Shown here piece after piece: positions 62,325 through 64,000 of a stretch of 64,000 nt of DNA (position 1 is its first letter; the number at the start of each line of letters is the position of its first letter). This DNA is from Rothia sp. (in: high G+C Gram-positive bacteria). GTDB taxonomy: Bacteria > Actinomycetota > Actinomycetes > Actinomycetales > Micrococcaceae. The position numbers were made by a program, and so were the translations under genes. A model generated the notes under the pieces. That model was given only the letters and a program-made list of their open reading frames with translations. It was not told the origin of the DNA and made no database searches. Location of the stretch: the NCBI GenBank assembly GCA_030529845.1, contig JAUMWB010000001.1, positions 310,001 to 374,000 on the forward strand. The letters run 5' to 3'.

Positions 62325-63491
62325 GTGTCCGTCGCGGCTCACGAAGAACCTACAAAGAAGAAAAGCAAAAAAGCCCTCTGGATTAGCCTGCTGATCCTGC
62401 TGCTCATCCCGGTTATTGCTGTGGGTGGTTACCTGTTCATGATTAATAAGGCTTGGAACGGGTCTGAAACTATTGAGAATGCCATGCCCAATGAGGACGG
62501 CACCGTCACCACCCCCCATAATGACGAGCTACAGGCTATCGTCGATCAGGCGGTTAATGCTGATACTCAGATTGTGAACGAAGAGACCGGTGCTACTCTA
62601 GCTGAGAACGTGACCGAGGGAGATGCAAACGGTGACGGTATCCTGGATGCTGTAGCAGGCGGCGCTGTGACTGACCGTCCGGTGAACACCGCATCCACCG
62701 ATATTCTCTTGCTGGGTTCTGACCAGCGATCCGGTGCTGAGGCTCAGGTTGTCACCGGCGCACGAGCCGATACCATCATGGTGCTGCATATCCCCGAGGA
62801 CGGCTCAGCAGCCTACCTGATTTCAGTTATGCGTGATACCTGGGTCAACATCCCCGGTTACGGCTCCCACAAGGTGAACGCTGGCCTGAACTACGGTGGC
62901 GTTGACCTACAGGTCGCTACCATCGAGCAGCTCCTCGGTATCCAGATGGACCACGTGGCCGAAATCGACTTCCAGGGCTTCAAGGCTCTGGTTGATACTC
63001 TGGGCGGGGTGACGGTAGATGTTCCCTTCGCATTCAACGCTACTCCTGCAGGCTATTCTTTCGCTGCTGGCCCCCAGACGATGACCGGTGGTGAAGCACT
63101 CGTCTTTGTTCGCGAACGCTATGTATTTGCTGACGGCGACTACCAGCGCGTCCGTAACCAGCGTGCCTTCCTGCGTGGCGTCTACAACGAGCTGAAGGCA
63201 GACGGCGCTCTGTCGTCAGCAAGCAAACTGCTCCAGGTGATTGAATCGGTTTCCCCCTACATGAGCGTTGACTCGGGTCTATCACCCTCAGCTATCGTTG
63301 GTATCGCCCAGCCGGTGCTCTCTAACGGCAACACCCAGCTGGTTTCTATGACTCTTCCTAACGCCGGTACCGGCTGGTCCTGGGACGGGCAGTCCATCGT
63401 AGTGCTCGATGCTGCTGCAACCAGCGCCCTATCCTATGCTCTGCAGACCGATACCATGCCCAACTACATTGCCACCTACGGCTCAGACTAA
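62325..63491 (+). CDS. LytR-CpsA-Psr (LCP) family cell-wall ligase
   Basis: Membrane-anchored enzyme of the LCP family, which transfers glycopolymers (teichoic acid, arabinogalactan or capsule) from a lipid carrier to peptidoglycan. The 388-residue protein begins with a basic cytosolic segment and one membrane helix (ALWISLLILLLIPVIAVGGY, residues about 18-37), a low-complexity spacer, then the catalytic domain: TDILLLGSDQRSG near residue 125, GARADTIMVLHI with conserved Arg-Asp near residue 145, ISVMRDTWVNIPGYGSHKVN, and GEALVFVRERYVFADGDYQR near residue 258. It starts with GTG preceded by AGGGAGG. It is followed by a bidirectional terminator. Confidence 0.92.
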   Translation: MSVAAHEEPTKKKSKKALWISLLILLLIPVIAVGGYLFMINKAWNGSETIENAMPNEDGTVTTPHNDELQAIVDQAVNADTQIVNEETGATLAENVTEGDANGDGILDAVAGGAVTDRPVNTASTDILLLGSDQRSGAEAQVVTGARADTIMVLHIPEDGSAAYLISVMRDTWVNIPGYGSHKVNAGLNYGGVDLQVATIEQLLGIQMDHVAEIDFQGFKALVDTLGGVTVDVPFAFNATPAGYSFAAGPQTMTGGEALVFVRERYVFADGDYQRVRNQRAFLRGVYNELKADGALSSASKLLQVIESVSPYMSVDSGLSPSAIVGIAQPVLSNGNTQLVSMTLPNAGTGWSWDGQSIVVLDAAATSALSYALQTDTMPNYIATYGSD

Positions 63492-63528
63492 CCAAAGCTA
63501 GCCCCTCCTCAGTAGAGGGCACAATATA

Positions 63529-63560
63529 AGGGGAGCCCCACCGCTTGGTGGGGCTCCCCT
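63529..63560. terminator. Bidirectional terminator after the LCP gene
   Basis: A perfect 14-bp stem, AGGGGAGCCCCACC (63529-63542) and GGTGGGGCTCCCCT (63547-63560), with a 4-base loop. T-rich sequence follows on the minus strand and weaker on the plus strand. It separates the LCP gene from an opposed gene. Confidence 0.85.
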
Positions 63561-63613
63561 CCTAGTAGTATACAGTATCAAGAACAGGTAAGGTTCTTCT
63601 CCATGCGGGGCGC

Positions 63614-64000
63614 CTAGTGTTCAAGTGGATCTGCCGAGACTTCTTCTTCGGTATAGCTGTTATCGCGGCCCACGAAGAGAGCAAGGAAAGCAAGAGAGGC
63701 ACCCAAGACAATGCCGAGCACACCCAGCAGAGGCTTGAAGAAGACCAAAACTAGGCCAGCAACAAGGATAAGACCACCCACTAAGCCTAGAAGCACAGAG
63801 ATACGTTGCAGGCCCAACGAAGAAGAAGCAACTGGGTTCGGTACAGCTTCAGAACCATGTGCTTCTGCGGTTGTGCCCTCACTTGCAGCCGGACGGCTGG
63901 GCATCAGGGAGCGCTTTTTCTTGGGCGCGCTGCTGCGGGTAGCCTCACCCTCTGTCGCCACGTAAGCAGGCGGTACTTCATACGCTGGAGCCGAAGGCAA
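63614..64000 (-). CDS. Hypothetical membrane protein, 5' end outside the window
   Basis: The frame is open to the window edge, so only the last 128 or so residues are seen. There is a Pro/Ala/Ser-rich cytosolic part with a basic patch (SSAPKKKRSLMPSRPAAS), then two hydrophobic segments (ISVLLGLVGGLILVAGLVLV and LGVLGIVLGASLAFLALFVG) and an acidic tail (YTEEEVSADPLEH). No family could be assigned. It converges on the LCP gene. Confidence 0.65.
   Translation of the reverse strand: MPSAPAYEVPPAYVATEGEATRSSAPKKKRSLMPSRPAASEGTTAEAHGSEAVPNPVASSSLGLQRISVLLGLVGGLILVAGLVLVFFKPLLGVLGIVLGASLAFLALFVGRDNSYTEEEVSADPLEH

Overview
The window looks like chromosome from a moderately GC-rich actinobacterium, most likely a member of the Micrococcaceae close to Rothia. 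This is inference from gene content and order. It carries whiA, opcA, yvcK, DUF3099 and SURF1. Its tkt / ctaB / ctaA / ABC pair / sufR-sufBDC-sufT order resembles the Mycobacterium tkt-ctaB-ctaA-suf region. Core genes use GC-rich codons, and two AT-rich accessory stretches stand out. No rRNA, tRNA, CRISPR array or transposase gene was found.

Layout. 0-8.5 kb: uvrA (5' end outside the window), a PlsC-type acyltransferase, uvrC, and the rapZ-yvcK-whiA block. 8.9-12.5 kb: gap, pgk, tpiA and secG on the plus strand. 12.5-19.4 kb: tkt-tal-zwf-opcA-pgl on the minus strand, the pentose phosphate genes, so lower glycolysis and the NADPH-producing pathway converge on one bidirectional terminator. 19.8-25.1 kb: haem A/O synthesis (ctaB, ctaA) and an ABC exporter, with a DUF559/AbiEi-like gene inserted between ctaB and ctaA. 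25.3-30.0 kb: sufR-sufB-sufD-sufC-sufT for Fe-S assembly, without sufS and sufU. 30.4-33.5 kb: a 1060-residue secreted protein with a fibrinogen-like domain.

33.6-49.3 kb is the variable part. It holds a decayed SDR gene, a DUF1349/DinB pair, a TipA-like MerR regulator, a gene broken by a stop codon, an AT-rich membrane-protein gene, a type I restriction-modification locus (hsdM, hsdS, hsdR) with an opposed MntA-like nucleotidyltransferase, a two-gene ABC exporter and an Abi/HEPN gene. 49.4-64 kb returns to core functions: a BioY-EcfA-EcfT biotin importer with a clear operator, an ABC-F protein, a 26-codon small ORF with its own terminator, xpt behind a truncated permease, SURF1, FabG and a second SDR, SerB, an ABC ATPase, an RNA methyltransferase, ribosomal protein L31 type B and an LCP cell-wall ligase.

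The most unusual feature is a set of 67-bp nested palindromes. There are two families of unrelated sequence (three copies of A, two of B) with the same length and the same four-box plan. They sit at the edges of accessory genes. Two family-A copies bracket a single gene so tightly that one copy begins within its stop codon. A second genome-scale signal is the octamer GCGTCCGC/GCGGACGC, seen 22 times by eye, with its GGACGC core also found as inverted pairs in intergenic hairpins. Several genes appear to be leaderless, with the -10 box exactly 7 nt before the start codon.
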